A stretch of DNA of 64,000 nucleotides. Origin: Pseudoxanthomonas sp. PXM03. Lineage in GTDB: Bacteria; Pseudomonadota; Gammaproteobacteria; Xanthomonadales; Xanthomonadaceae. The stretch spans positions 704,001-768,000 of the forward strand of contig NZ_JACVAU010000001.1 of assembly GCF_014852005.1 (NCBI RefSeq), in the 5' to 3' direction. The position numbers were made by a program, and so were the translations under genes. The notes beneath the pieces are model-generated. The model searched no databases. It had not been told where the DNA came from and saw nothing but the letters and a program-made list of their open reading frames with translations. Of this stretch, positions 1 to 8,252 are shown in pieces; the first letter of the stretch is position 1; each line of letters starts with the position of its first letter.

Positions 1-1219
1 GTGTCCACGGCGAACGACCACCGACGGCGGTTTCCCAGGCGGCGTTGGCCATGCCGAACCACAGGCCTTTCTTGAAGCCGGGCTTGATGTTGCGGACGGA
101 CTTCAATTCGGCCACCGCATCGGATGCGCGCAGTTTCGCGTCGAAACCCTGGGGCGCCAGCTGCGACGACACCAGGTGCTCGGCCGCCAGCATGCCGCTG
201 CGGATTGCCTGGTGCGTGCCCTTGATCTTGGGCACGTTGAGCAGGCCGGCGGTGTCGCCGATCAGCAGGGCGCCGGGCATCTCCACCTTCGGCAGCGACT
301 GCCAGCCGCCGGTGACGATGGCGCGCGCGCCGGCGGAAAGAATGCTGCCGCCTTCAAGGATCGGCTTGATCAGCGGGTGGTTCTTCCACTGCTGGAAGGC
401 CTCCCATGGTTTGTACTCGGGGTCCTTGTAGTCCAGGCCGCTGACGTAACCGAGCGCGATCTGGTTGTTCTCCAAATGGTAGAGGAAGCTGCCCCCGTAG
501 ATGTCGTTGCTGGCCGGCCAGCCGAGCGTGTGCACGATCTTGCCCGGGGTGACGCGGCCTTCGGGCACCTGCCACAGTTCCTTGATGCCGATCGAGTACG
601 CCTGCGGGTCGCTGTCCTGGTCCAGTGTGAAGCGCTTCACCAGTCGCTTGGTCAGGTGGCCGCGCGCGCCTTCGGCCAGCACGGTGACCTTGGCGCGGAT
701 GTCGATGCCCTGCGTGTAACCGGATTTTTGCGTGCCGTCCTTTGCGATGCCCATGTCGCCGATACGCACGCCGACGACCTTGCCGTCGTCGTCATGCAAT
801 GTTTCGGCGGCAGCGAAGCCCGGATAGATCTCGACGCCCAGCGCTTCGGCCTGCGGCGCCAACCAGGCGCACATGGCGCCGAGCGATACGATGAAGTTGC
901 CATGGTTGCGCATCCCGGGCGGCACGATCGGGAACTTGCGGCCACCGTCCTTGCTGAAGTACCAGAACTCATCGTCCGTGGCCGGCACGCACACCGGCGG
1001 CGGATTGTCGCGCCAGCCCGGGAGCAGCGCGTCCAGCGGGCCGGGTTCGATCACCGCGCCGGACAGGATGTGCGCGCCGATCGTGCTGGCCTTCTCGATC
1101 ACGCAGACCGAGACATCCGGGTTGAGCTGCTTCAGCCGGATGGCGAACGCGAGACCCGCAGGGCCCGCGCCGACCGTCACGACGTCGTACTCCATCACAT
1201 CGCGTTCGACATCGGACAT
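1..1219 (-). CDS. Electron transfer flavoprotein-ubiquinone oxidoreductase (3' end outside window)
   Basis: This inner-membrane flavoprotein passes electrons from electron transfer flavoprotein to ubiquinone, linking fatty-acid and amino-acid oxidation to respiration. About 406 residues are visible; the C-terminus, which should carry the 4Fe-4S ferredoxin-like part, lies beyond base 1. The dinucleotide-binding motif is at residues 17-22 (GAGPAG, preceded by DVVTV). Further family stretches are IEKASTIGAHILSGAVIEP, a PEGRVTPGKIVHTLGWP segment and IGDTAGLLNVPKIKGTHQAI. The start MSDVERD was taken as the most upstream ATG; MEYDVV eight codons later is also possible. The gene is divergent from the AlkB-type gene at 1303. 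Family assignment is strong; the missing end cannot be judged. Confidence 0.93.
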   Translation of the reverse strand, partial: MSDVERDVMEYDVVTVGAGPAGLAFAIRLKQLNPDVSVCVIEKASTIGAHILSGAVIEPGPLDALLPGWRDNPPPVCVPATDDEFWYFSKDGGRKFPIVPPGMRNHGNFIVSLGAMCAWLAPQAEALGVEIYPGFAAAETLHDDDGKVVGVRIGDMGIAKDGTQKSGYTQGIDIRAKVTVLAEGARGHLTKRLVKRFTLDQDSDPQAYSIGIKELWQVPEGRVTPGKIVHTLGWPASNDIYGGSFLYHLENNQIALGYVSGLDYKDPEYKPWEAFQQWKNHPLIKPILEGGSILSAGARAIVTGGWQSLPKVEMPGALLIGDTAGLLNVPKIKGTHQAIRSGMLAAEHLVSSQLAPQGFDAKLRASDAVAELKSVRNIKPGFKKGLWFGMANAAWETAVGGRSPWT

Positions 1220-1245
1220 CGGGTTCAGCTCCAGCGTGGCATTAG

Positions 1246-1293
1246 GCTGGCGGTATTTTCGGGGTTTGCACCGGGCGGGGCAAATCCGCCAGC
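1246..1293. other. Inverted repeat in the divergent promoter gap
   Basis: GCTGGCGG at 1246-1253 is matched by CCGCCAGC at 1286-1293, with 32 bases between. It occupies most of the 83-base gap between the ETF-QO gene and the AlkB-type gene. It could be an operator or a transcript stem; the sequence alone does not decide. Confidence 0.3.
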
Positions 1294-1302
1294 ATCCTCC
1301 CC

Positions 1303-1926
1303 ATGACCATACCGCTGCCGCTGCCTGCGAATGGAATCGATGTGGCCCTGCCTGGCGCGTCGCTGACACTCCTGCCTGACTGGCTAGAGCGCGAGCGGGC
1401 TGCCCGGCTCTTCGACGAATTGCGCGACACCTTGCCCTGGAGCGTGCACCGCCTCCGGATGTTCGGACGTACGGTCGACTCCCCACGGCTCAGCGCGTGG
1501 ATCGGCGACCCGGGCGCAACCTACCGGTACTCGGGGACCGACTTCGCGCCGCATCCCTGGACGGAGGCATTGTCGGCGCTGCGGGAGCGTCTCGAGAGAG
1601 AGCTCGAGGTGCCCTTCAACAGCGTGCTGGCGAATCTGTACCGCACCGGGCGCGATGCGATGGGGTGGCACAGCGACGACGAGCCGGAACTTGGACCACA
1701 GCCGGCCATCGCGTCGGTCAGCCTGGGCGGCGTGCGCCGCTTTGCGTTGAAGCATCGCCAGGATGCCACCTTGCGCCGCACGTTCGAACTGCCGCACGGG
1801 AGCCTGCTGGTGATGGCGGGCGATACACAGCATCTGTACCGGCATGCACTCCCGCGCACGGCGCGCGAGGTGGCGCCGCGCATCAACCTGACGTTCCGCT
1901 GGATCGAACCCGCGCGTCGCCGCTGA
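1303..1926 (+). CDS. alkB: AlkB-family alpha-ketoglutarate/Fe(II)-dependent dioxygenase
   Basis: Probable repair enzyme that oxidatively removes alkyl groups from bases (1-methyladenine, 3-methylcytosine) using Fe(II) and 2-oxoglutarate. The 207-residue protein has the iron ligands in HSDDE (H123, D125) and H181 in YRHALPR. The 2-oxoglutarate arginine region is PRINLTFR near residues 192-199. The N-terminal GRTVDSPRLSAWIGD and YRYSG segments resemble the ALKBH2/3-like branch rather than E. coli AlkB. It stands alone on the plus strand, divergent from the ETF-QO gene and convergent with the lipoprotein gene 24 bases after its stop. Its substrate cannot be read from sequence. Confidence 0.88.
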   Translation: MTIPLPLPANGIDVALPGASLTLLPDWLERERAARLFDELRDTLPWSVHRLRMFGRTVDSPRLSAWIGDPGATYRYSGTDFAPHPWTEALSALRERLERELEVPFNSVLANLYRTGRDAMGWHSDDEPELGPQPAIASVSLGGVRRFALKHRQDATLRRTFELPHGSLLVMAGDTQHLYRHALPRTAREVAPRINLTFRWIEPARRR

Positions 1927-1950
1927 TGCCGGCTCTGCGCGCTGCGTGGA

Positions 1951-2580
1951 TCAGCGGGCAGCCTTGGGGTCGCCGTTGCCGGACACGAGCACCCAGCCGA
2001 CGATGTCGGCGGTCGCCGCTTCCAGCGCCTGCTCGAAGGCTGTCGCTACCTGGGCGACGTCGATCCCGCCCGCAGGACGCTGCTGCAGGAAGGTGCGCGA
2101 CGCGACGACGCGCTGGTCGCGGTTGTTGACCAGCTTGGCGTTCACTTCGACGACGGCCTCCGGCTGGGAGCCACCCGCGTAATCGGCCTCGAAACGGCGC
2201 AGGTCCATGACCAGCCGGTAGTCGCCCAGGATGCCGGCGTCGGCACTGGCGACGGCGGGAATCCGACCCGAATCCTCCAGCGTGCGCTGCACCGCATCCT
2301 GCAACATGTCGGTCGCCGGCAGCGCCCATGACACACCGCGATAGACCTGCAGTTCGCCAGGCATCGGCCGCACGCTGATGCGCGGGCTGTCGATCACGCG
2401 CGCAGCCGTGGGCTTGGCGATGACGAGCGACCACGCAACGTTGGGCCAGTCCGCCCGCGCGGGCACGCGGACATCGGGCGCGTAGATGGTCACGGGGTCT
2501 CGCTGTTCGCTGCCCAGGATGGAGCAGCCAGCCAGCGCAAGTGCAAAGGGCAGGGCGAGGAGGAATCGCTGCGGCTTCAT
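1951..2580 (-). CDS. ABC-type transport auxiliary lipoprotein (PqiC-like)
   Basis: Probable outer-membrane lipoprotein partner of the MCE transporter encoded just upstream. The 209-residue product starts MKPQRFLLALPFALALAGCS, a lipoprotein signal with lipobox LAGC. The rest fits the PqiC/YmbA-type fold: a VTIYAPDVRVP strand near the N-terminus, then IDSPRISVRPMPGELQVYRGVSWA, a family hallmark. The start overlaps the stop of the MCE gene by four bases (ATGA), so translation is probably coupled. A longer upstream extension of the same frame runs through the MCE gene and is a shadow. It is the last gene of the 6343-1951 transcription unit. Confidence 0.85.
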   Translation of the reverse strand: MKPQRFLLALPFALALAGCSILGSEQRDPVTIYAPDVRVPARADWPNVAWSLVIAKPTAARVIDSPRISVRPMPGELQVYRGVSWALPATDMLQDAVQRTLEDSGRIPAVASADAGILGDYRLVMDLRRFEADYAGGSQPEAVVEVNAKLVNNRDQRVVASRTFLQQRPAGGIDVAQVATAFEQALEAATADIVGWVLVSGNGDPKAAR

Positions 2581-3503
2581 TTCGGGTCGAACTCCTTGGG
2601 TGCGTCGCGGCCGAGCAGGTAGCGCGCGGGATTGCCTTCGAGGCGGTCGCTGACGCGGCGCAGGTCGCGTACCAGGCCGCGCAGTTCGGTCAGCGTGGGA
2701 CCGAGCTGGCCCAGGCCATCGTTGGCGAAGCTGTTGATCGCGGCGCGGTTCTCTCCCAGGATCGCATCGGCGTTGCCGGCGGCGGAATCCAGTTTCGCGA
2801 GCGTTCTTTCCAGCTTGTCGAGGATCCCCGGCAATTCGCGCACCAGGTTCTTGTCCAGGCGCTCGATGGTGCCGTTGGTGGTGGTGAGGGTCTTGTCCAG
2901 GTTCTGGGCGGCATCGCGGGCACTGACGATCAGTGATTCCAGGCCATCTTCGCGGCTGGCCAGCGAATTGCTCATCGACTCCAGGTTCTCCAGCGTGGCC
3001 GTAATGCTGGCGACATTCTTGTCGCTGAGCGCCTGGTCGAGGCGTTCGACGATGCGGTTGGCGGTGTCGGTGATGTTCTGCAGCGCCGACGGCGCGGTCT
3101 GGATCACCGGCGCCTCGCGTGTGTCGACGCTGGTCAGCGAGGGAGCCTGCGGCGTGCCGCCGCTGAGCTGGATGATGGTGGGGCCGGTGAGGCTGGTGAT
3201 GGCCAGTTTCGCGCGGGTGTCGGTCTTGACCGGTGTGTAGGACTCCACCCGGATGCGCGCGATCACCTGGCGCGGATCGTTGGGTGCCAGCGAGAGCTTG
3301 GTGATCGACCCCACCGCGATGCCGTTGTACTGCACCGGGCTGCCGACGGTCAGGCCGGTCACCGCTTCGCGGAAGACCACCTGGTATTCCTGCCAGGTCC
3401 GTTCGGAGGAGTACTTCGCCGCCCACAGGCCGAACAGCAGCAGTGCGCTGGCAATGATGAGGGTGAAGGCCCCGATGAGGACGTAGTTGGCGCGTGTTTC
3501 CAT
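2577..3503 (-). CDS. MCE-domain protein of a lipid ABC transporter (MlaD family)
   Basis: Membrane-anchored periplasmic lipid-binding subunit. The 308-residue protein has one N-terminal membrane segment (about residues 7-27), an MCE domain around residues 40-120 (VTGLTVGSPVQYNGIAVGSI is typical) and a long helical, coiled-coil-like tail of about 180 residues. The tail makes it longer than the canonical MlaD of about 180 residues and closer to the longer homologues paired with PqiC-like lipoproteins. Its start lies three bases after the ATPase stop and its stop overlaps the lipoprotein start. It probably forms a ring with the permease at 4323-5438. Confidence 0.88.
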   Translation of the reverse strand: METRANYVLIGAFTLIIASALLLFGLWAAKYSSERTWQEYQVVFREAVTGLTVGSPVQYNGIAVGSITKLSLAPNDPRQVIARIRVESYTPVKTDTRAKLAITSLTGPTIIQLSGGTPQAPSLTSVDTREAPVIQTAPSALQNITDTANRIVERLDQALSDKNVASITATLENLESMSNSLASREDGLESLIVSARDAAQNLDKTLTTTNGTIERLDKNLVRELPGILDKLERTLAKLDSAAGNADAILGENRAAINSFANDGLGQLGPTLTELRGLVRDLRRVSDRLEGNPARYLLGRDAPKEFDPK

Positions 3504-3506
3504 GGA

Positions 3507-4316
3507 TCAGACCGCCGTTTGCGTGTTGAGGGCCCCGGGGGCCTGCTGTCCATCGCGCGCGGCGCGCGCGCGGGGACCGTGGAAGTACTCCTGCACCCAG
3601 GGATGATCGAAGCGCTCCACTTCGTGCAGGGGCGCTATCGTGATGACCCGCTGGTCCGCCAGTACCGCGACGCGGTCGCAGATGGCGTACAGCGTGTCGA
3701 GGTCGTGGGTGATCAGGAAGACCGTCAAGCCCAGGGCTTCCTGCAGTGTCTTGATCAGGCGGTCGAACGCCGCCGCACCGATCGGGTCCAGGCCGGCCGT
3801 GGGCTCGTCCAGGAACAGCAGCGGCGGGTCCAGCGCCAACGCACGCGCCAGGCCGGCACGCTTGCGCATGCCGCCCGACAGCTGCGATGGCAGCTTGTTG
3901 ATGGCATCGGCGGGCAGGCCTGCCAGCTTCACCTTCAGCAATGCCAGTTCGTAGCGCCAGCTGTCAGGCAGCTCCGGGTGGTGTTCCTTCAGCGGCACCT
4001 GCACGTTCTCACCCACCGTCAGCGAGGAGAACAACGCGCCATCCTGGAACAGCACACCGGTGTTGCGTTCGATGTGCTGGCGTTCGGCCGGGTCGCCCGA
4101 GCGCGCGTTCACGCCCAGCACGGAAATTTCGCCCTCGTTGGGCTCGCGCAGCCCGAGGATCGAACGCATCAGCACCGATTTGCCGGTACCGGAGCCGCCG
4201 ACCACGCCGAGGATCTCGCCGCGTCGGACGTCCAGGTCCAGGCCTTCGTGCACGGTCTGCTCGCCGAAGCGGTTGACCAGGCCACGCACCTGGATGATGG
4301 GGGATTCATCGGCCAT
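3507..4316 (-). CDS. Lipid ABC transporter ATP-binding protein (MlaF-like)
   Basis: Cytoplasmic ATPase of the MCE-type phospholipid transporter. Walker A is GGSGTGKS near residue 40, the signature is LSGGMRKR, and Walker B is LLFLDEPTAGLDP, followed by a switch histidine in ITHD. The 269-residue length fits MlaF, and the C-terminal tail after FDHPWVQEYFHGPRAR is also MlaF-like. It sits between the permease (six-base gap) and the MCE subunit. The order permease-ATPase-MCE-lipoprotein differs from E. coli mlaFEDCB, which also carries mlaC. I see no MlaC in this window. Confidence 0.92.
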   Translation of the reverse strand: MADESPIIQVRGLVNRFGEQTVHEGLDLDVRRGEILGVVGGSGTGKSVLMRSILGLREPNEGEISVLGVNARSGDPAERQHIERNTGVLFQDGALFSSLTVGENVQVPLKEHHPELPDSWRYELALLKVKLAGLPADAINKLPSQLSGGMRKRAGLARALALDPPLLFLDEPTAGLDPIGAAAFDRLIKTLQEALGLTVFLITHDLDTLYAICDRVAVLADQRVITIAPLHEVERFDHPWVQEYFHGPRARAARDGQQAPGALNTQTAV

Positions 4317-4322
4317 GTGTCG

Positions 4323-5438
4323 TCACCAGCCCATGTGCATGAACCACAACGCGGCCAGCGCGTCGAGGATGATCACCAACGAAATGGTCTGCACCACGCT
4401 GGACGTGGTGCGTTCGCCGACGGACTGTGCGGTTCCCTCCACCTGCAGCCCCTCCAGGCAGCCGATCAGGCCGATCACCAGGGCGAATACCGGCGCCTTC
4501 GACAGGCCCACCAGGAAATGCTTCACCTCGATGGTGTCGTGCATCCGCGCGATGTACATCTGCGGCGGGATGCCGAGGTCGAACGCGCCGACGGTGACGC
4601 CGCCGGCCAGGCCCGCCATCATCGAAATGAAGGTCAGCAGCGGCAGCATCACCAGCAGTGCGATCAGGCGCGGGATCACCAGCAGGTCGATCGGATCCAG
4701 GCCCAGCGTGCGGATCGCGTCGATTTCCTCGCGGCTCTTCATCGCACCGATCTGCGCGGTGAAGGCCGAGGCGGTGCGCCCGGCGAGCACGATGGCGGTC
4801 ATCAGCACGGCGAATTCACGCAGGAACGCGATGCTGACCAGTTCCACCACGTAGATTTCCGCGCCGAAATCGCGCAGCACGGTGGAGCCGAGAAAGGCGA
4901 TCACCGCGCCGACCATGTACGACAACAGGATCACCAGCGGGACGGCATCCAGGCCCACGGCTTCCATATGCGCCACGGTAGCGGTGGGACGGAAGCGGCG
5001 GGGCTCCTTCATCATGCGGACCAGCTTGACCAGGTTCTCGCCCGTGAAGCTCAGCAGTGCGACGATTTCCTGGCCGTTCTCGTGCACGCGGTAACCCAGG
5101 CGCGAGAGTGCGGCCAGCACGCCGTAGTCGCGCTTGCGTGGCGGCCGGTCGTCGGCGACATCTTCAATGGTGCTGACCAGCGCGCGATGGTCGGCGCGGA
5201 ACTCGATGTCCGACAGTTCCATCCCGCGCCGCTTGGCAAACCTCAGCAGTTGCAGCACGCCGGCCGAGTCGATCCGGCCGATGGCGGTGGCATCGAGCCG
5301 GTTGACCGCGTCCGGCAGCGTGCCCAGCTGCTCGGCCACCGTCAGCGCGCTGGCAAGCGTCCAGTCGCCCGCCAGCTTTGCGCGCTGGGGGTCGCCGGGA
5401 TCGGATTCGTACTGCGGGCGGGCAAGGGCGGGGGTCAT
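4323..5438 (-). CDS. MlaE-family permease with N-terminal STAS domain
   Basis: Inner-membrane permease of the lipid transporter. Residues 1-110 form a STAS-like domain (LAGDWTLASALTVAEQL, IGRIDSAGVLQLLRFA), so the role of MlaB is fused to the permease. The remainder is the MlaE fold, with VGLDAVPLVILLSYMVGAV, an EIYVVELVSIAFLREF helix, the loop GAMKSREEIDAIRTLGLDP and a terminal LVIILDALAALWFMHMGW segment. The 371-residue length fits STAS-MlaE fusions. The ATG at 5438 overlaps the EamA stop by four bases. An upstream extension of this frame runs antiphase through the EamA gene and was discarded. Confidence 0.9.
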   Translation of the reverse strand: MTPALARPQYESDPGDPQRAKLAGDWTLASALTVAEQLGTLPDAVNRLDATAIGRIDSAGVLQLLRFAKRRGMELSDIEFRADHRALVSTIEDVADDRPPRKRDYGVLAALSRLGYRVHENGQEIVALLSFTGENLVKLVRMMKEPRRFRPTATVAHMEAVGLDAVPLVILLSYMVGAVIAFLGSTVLRDFGAEIYVVELVSIAFLREFAVLMTAIVLAGRTASAFTAQIGAMKSREEIDAIRTLGLDPIDLLVIPRLIALLVMLPLLTFISMMAGLAGGVTVGAFDLGIPPQMYIARMHDTIEVKHFLVGLSKAPVFALVIGLIGCLEGLQVEGTAQSVGERTTSSVVQTISLVIILDALAALWFMHMGW

Positions 5439-6343
5439 GGCGTCGCTCGGCCAAGGAGCATACAGGCTATCCCGCTGAACGTGAGCAGCACGCCTACAAA
5501 CGCACGACGGCCCATGGGTTCGCGCAGCCACAGGGCGGCAAGCACCACCAGGAAGACCGAGGCGGACTCGTTGAGGATGGCCGCCACGGAGGCCGAGGTG
5601 AACTTGTAGCCGCCCAGCCACAGCACCATCGACAAGCCCTGGCCCACGAGCGCCGCCAGCACGAGCCGATGCCAGGCGACATCGCGCGGCACGAAGCGCA
5701 TGCGCTGGCGCATGGAGGGCAGCGACGCAAGGAACAGCAGGCCCGCCATCGCGCCGCACAGGCGCAGCAGCGTCACCCACAGCAGGGGTTGCGTCTCCAG
5801 CGTGCGCTTCACCATCACGATGGCGACCGCCATCAATGCGATCGCCAGCAGGCCCAACAGGATGCCGCGCAGCGTGTGCTGCGGACGGGCTGCCTGCCCG
5901 CGCGCGGGCAGGCTGACCAGCAGCACGCCGCCGGCCACCAGGGCGAAGCCCAGCCATTGCATGCCGCCGAGGCGTTCGTCCAGGAACACGAAGCCCAGCA
6001 GCATTACGAGCGGACTGTAGAGGTTGCCGATGACGCCCATGCGCCCGGCGCCGAGTTCGTTGAGCGCGCGGAAATACAGCGTGTCCGCCAAGGCGATGCC
6101 GATCACGCCGCTGGCCAGCACGATGAGCATGTCGCGCACCGGCATCACGGGCCACGCACCGGCGTACAGCAGCAACGCCACCGGCGCCAGCACGCACAGC
6201 ACCAGTCCGTTCTTGAGCAGGTTGAGGGTGAGCGGAGGCAGATGCACGCCCAGTTGCCGCGCAAGGATCACGCCCACCGCCCACGCGGCGGCACTGCCGA
6301 GCGCCATCGCTTCGCCGATTCCCACCGTGCCCCCTGACCCCAT
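5435..6343 (-). CDS. EamA/DMT-family transporter
   Basis: Predicted inner-membrane permease of the drug/metabolite transporter superfamily, with two EamA repeats and about ten membrane segments in 302 residues. Typical signatures are ALGSAAAWAVGVILARQLG, ALADTLYFRALNELGAGR, YSPLVMLLGFVFLDERL and a second-repeat YKFTSASVAAILNESASVF. The substrate is unknown. The start MGSGGTVGIG was chosen; MALGSAAA is a possible later start. It is the first gene of the run leading into the MCE transporter by an ATGA overlap, and it is divergent from the ThrE-type gene. Why an EamA permease should be translationally coupled to a lipid transporter is unclear. Confidence 0.85.
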   Translation of the reverse strand: MGSGGTVGIGEAMALGSAAAWAVGVILARQLGVHLPPLTLNLLKNGLVLCVLAPVALLLYAGAWPVMPVRDMLIVLASGVIGIALADTLYFRALNELGAGRMGVIGNLYSPLVMLLGFVFLDERLGGMQWLGFALVAGGVLLVSLPARGQAARPQHTLRGILLGLLAIALMAVAIVMVKRTLETQPLLWVTLLRLCGAMAGLLFLASLPSMRQRMRFVPRDVAWHRLVLAALVGQGLSMVLWLGGYKFTSASVAAILNESASVFLVVLAALWLREPMGRRAFVGVLLTFSGIACMLLGRATP

Positions 6344-6397
6344 CGCCGATGCGTAGTGTAAGCAGGCATGCGTGAAGCCACGCGATGGCACTTGGGC

Positions 6398-6403
6398 GAT
6401 ACT
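6398..6403 (+). promoter_or_regulatory. -10-like box directly upstream of the ThrE-type gene
   Basis: GATACT ends six bases before the ATG at 6410, so transcription would start at or next to the start codon. There is no Shine-Dalgarno motif before that ATG. The -35 region is weak. Confidence 0.35.
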
Positions 6404-6409
6404 GTGCCG

Positions 6410-7657
6410 ATGGCCGACGACATGCTGCTTTCCGCCACCTACGCCCAGCGCATCGCATTCGTGTGCGAGATCGCCGGGCGCCTGCACAGCTACGGCACCA
6501 CCGCACAGCGGCTGGAGGGAACGGTAGTAGGCCTGTCCCAACGCCTCGGCCTGGACTGCGAACCGTGGTCGAATCCCACCGGGCTGATCCTGAGTTTCAG
6601 CGATCCCGCTCGCCCGCTCGGGGCGAGCGACAGCACCCGGGTCATCCGTTTGGCGCCGGGCGAGACCGACCTGCACAAGCTGAGCGAGGCGGACCGCATC
6701 GCGGATGCGGTGTCGTCCGGACAGATGAGCATCGCCCAAGGCCACACCGCGCTGCGCGCGCTGGACCGCACGCCCAGCCTGCGCTGGCGGGCCATGCAGA
6801 TCTTCGCCTCGGGGCTGGCGGCAGCGGCCGTGGCAGGGCTGTGGAGGCTGCCGTGGCTGGACATGGCCACCGCCGGCCTGATCGGCGTGATCATCGGGGT
6901 GCTCGGTGAACTGATCGCCCGTCGCCCGCAGATGAAGGAGGCCAGCGATGCGATCTCGGCGCTGGTGGCCGGTTTCGTGGCGATCCTGGTGGCCAACTTC
7001 ATCGCGCCCCTGAACCTCAACACGGTGATCATCGCCTCGCTGATCGTGCTGCTGCCCGGCATGGCGCTGACCAATGCAGTGAACGAACTGACCAGCCAGC
7101 ACCTTGTCTCCGGCGTGGCCCGTTTCGCTGGCGCGATGGCCACGGTGCTGAAGCTGACGGTGGGCAGCATGATCGCGGTGACGCTGGCGCAGCTGCTGGG
7201 CCTGTATCCGGAGGTGCGCGCATCGCGGCCACAGCCGGAGTGGGTGGAGTGGGGCGCGATGATCGTGGCGGCGTATGCCTTCGCCGTGCTGTTCAAGGCG
7301 CACCGCCGCGACTATTTCTGGGTGATGGCAGCGGCCATCGCCGGCTACAGCATCTCGCGCTACGCCGGCCAGGCATGGGGCAGTCCGGTAGGCATCTTCC
7401 TGTCGGCGCTGACGCTGACCGCAGCAGGCAATGCGTTCGCGCGCTGGGCCAACCGTCCCGGCGCATTGATCCGCGTGCCCGGCATCCTGATGCTCGTACC
7501 CGGCAGCACCAGCCTGCGCGGCCTGCTGACCTTGGTGCAGCAGCAGGATGTGGGCGTGGGACAGTCGGCGCTGCTGGCCGTCACCAACGTGGTGATGGCG
7601 CTGGTGGCAGGTCTTCTGTTCGGCAACCTGCTGATTTCGTCGCGCAAGAATCTCTGA
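6410..7657 (+). CDS. Threonine/serine exporter family protein (ThrE-like)
   Basis: Predicted inner-membrane exporter of threonine and serine. The N-terminal domain (about residues 1-250) is DUF1212/ThrE: AGRLHSYGTTAQRLEG at the start, a predicted cytosolic part, then membrane helices with LIGVIIGVLGELIARRPQM and IVLLPGMALTNAVNELTSQH. The C-terminal DUF3815-like half has further helices and the LMLVPGSTSLRGLL motif. I chose ATG 6410 (MADDMLL, 415 residues) because conserved sequence begins there and a -10-like box sits six bases upstream. An ATG at 6368 would add 14 residues. It is divergent from the EamA gene and followed by a terminator shared with the H-NS-like gene. Confidence 0.85.
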   Translation: MADDMLLSATYAQRIAFVCEIAGRLHSYGTTAQRLEGTVVGLSQRLGLDCEPWSNPTGLILSFSDPARPLGASDSTRVIRLAPGETDLHKLSEADRIADAVSSGQMSIAQGHTALRALDRTPSLRWRAMQIFASGLAAAAVAGLWRLPWLDMATAGLIGVIIGVLGELIARRPQMKEASDAISALVAGFVAILVANFIAPLNLNTVIIASLIVLLPGMALTNAVNELTSQHLVSGVARFAGAMATVLKLTVGSMIAVTLAQLLGLYPEVRASRPQPEWVEWGAMIVAAYAFAVLFKAHRRDYFWVMAAAIAGYSISRYAGQAWGSPVGIFLSALTLTAAGNAFARWANRPGALIRVPGILMLVPGSTSLRGLLTLVQQQDVGVGQSALLAVTNVVMALVAGLLFGNLLISSRKNL

Positions 7658-7712
7658 CGATACCGTTGGAGATGCGCGAGAGTGCACGCCCGGCAGGGCG
7701 GACACCCATGAA

Positions 7713-7737
7713 AAACGGGAGGCCAAGCCTCCCGTTT
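7713..7737 (-). terminator. Intrinsic terminator of the H-NS-like gene
   Basis: Eleven-base-pair stem AAACGGGAGGC / GCCTCCCGTTT with a three-base loop, 20 bases after the stop of the H-NS-like gene. Read on the minus strand it ends in GTTTTT, a good U-tract. On the plus strand it may also slow transcription from the ThrE-type gene. Confidence 0.8.
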
Positions 7738-7756
7738 CCCTGCCGCATCGTCGCGA

Positions 7757-8125
7757 TTACTTCTTCTTGATCAGGAAGTCGTCGGCCTTCTTGCCCTTCG
7801 CGATCAGCGCGGCCATCCAGCGCGGATGCTTGCCGCGACCGGTCCAGGTTTCCTTCGGGTTAGCCGGGTTGCGGTACTTCGGCGCGACCTTGCCGAGCTT
7901 CTTGCCGGCCCGCGGACCGGGCCTCGCCGCCGCCTTGGCGGGGCGCGTGCCCGGCATGCCGAACAGTTCCTCCAGCGTATAGCCCTCGGCCTTGGCGAAC
8001 TTGGTGATCTTGCCACGGACGGTGGCAATGGGGGTTCGTTTGGCCAGCTTGGTCTGCTGTTCCTTGGCCTTGGCGATCAGGGCGCCAAGTTCCTTGGCGG
8101 ACAGGTTACGCAGGTCGATCGACAT
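7757..8125 (-). CDS. H-NS family nucleoid-associated protein
   Basis: Small DNA-binding protein (122 residues) expected to bind AT-rich DNA and silence genes. The N-terminal helix (ELGALIAKAKEQQTKLAKR) is the oligomerisation part. A basic Ala/Lys/Pro linker follows around residues 60-85. The C-terminal domain has PKYRNPANPKETWTGRGKHP, with the H-NS core TWxGRGxxPxW. It belongs to the short H-NS-histone type common in Xanthomonadaceae and Burkholderia rather than enterobacterial H-NS. The gene has its own likely promoter at 8173-8201 and its own terminator, so it is monocistronic. Confidence 0.88.
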   Translation of the reverse strand: MSIDLRNLSAKELGALIAKAKEQQTKLAKRTPIATVRGKITKFAKAEGYTLEELFGMPGTRPAKAAARPGPRAGKKLGKVAPKYRNPANPKETWTGRGKHPRWMAALIAKGKKADDFLIKKK

Positions 8126-8172
8126 CAGTATCTCCAGTCAGGAAGGGAAGCCCATCCTTGGCCGAATAATCA

Positions 8173-8201
8173 TCTTAATCGACGAGTTAATCGCGGCACA
8201 A
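8173..8201 (-). promoter_or_regulatory. Likely promoter of the H-NS-like gene
   Basis: On the minus strand TTGTGC (8201-8196) and TTAAGA (8178-8173) are separated by 17 bases, about 45 bases upstream of the start codon. This is a fair sigma-70 match in a locally AT-richer stretch. Confidence 0.45.
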
Positions 8202-8252
8202 ACCACGGTGATGCGTGGACGCGCGATGGCGCCCACGCATGCGTACGCACGA

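Noticed and set aside
3519..5609. 696-codon open frame antisense to the lipid transporter genes
   Set aside because: It overlaps three well-supported minus-strand genes and its product is His/Gln/Arg-rich and unlike any family.
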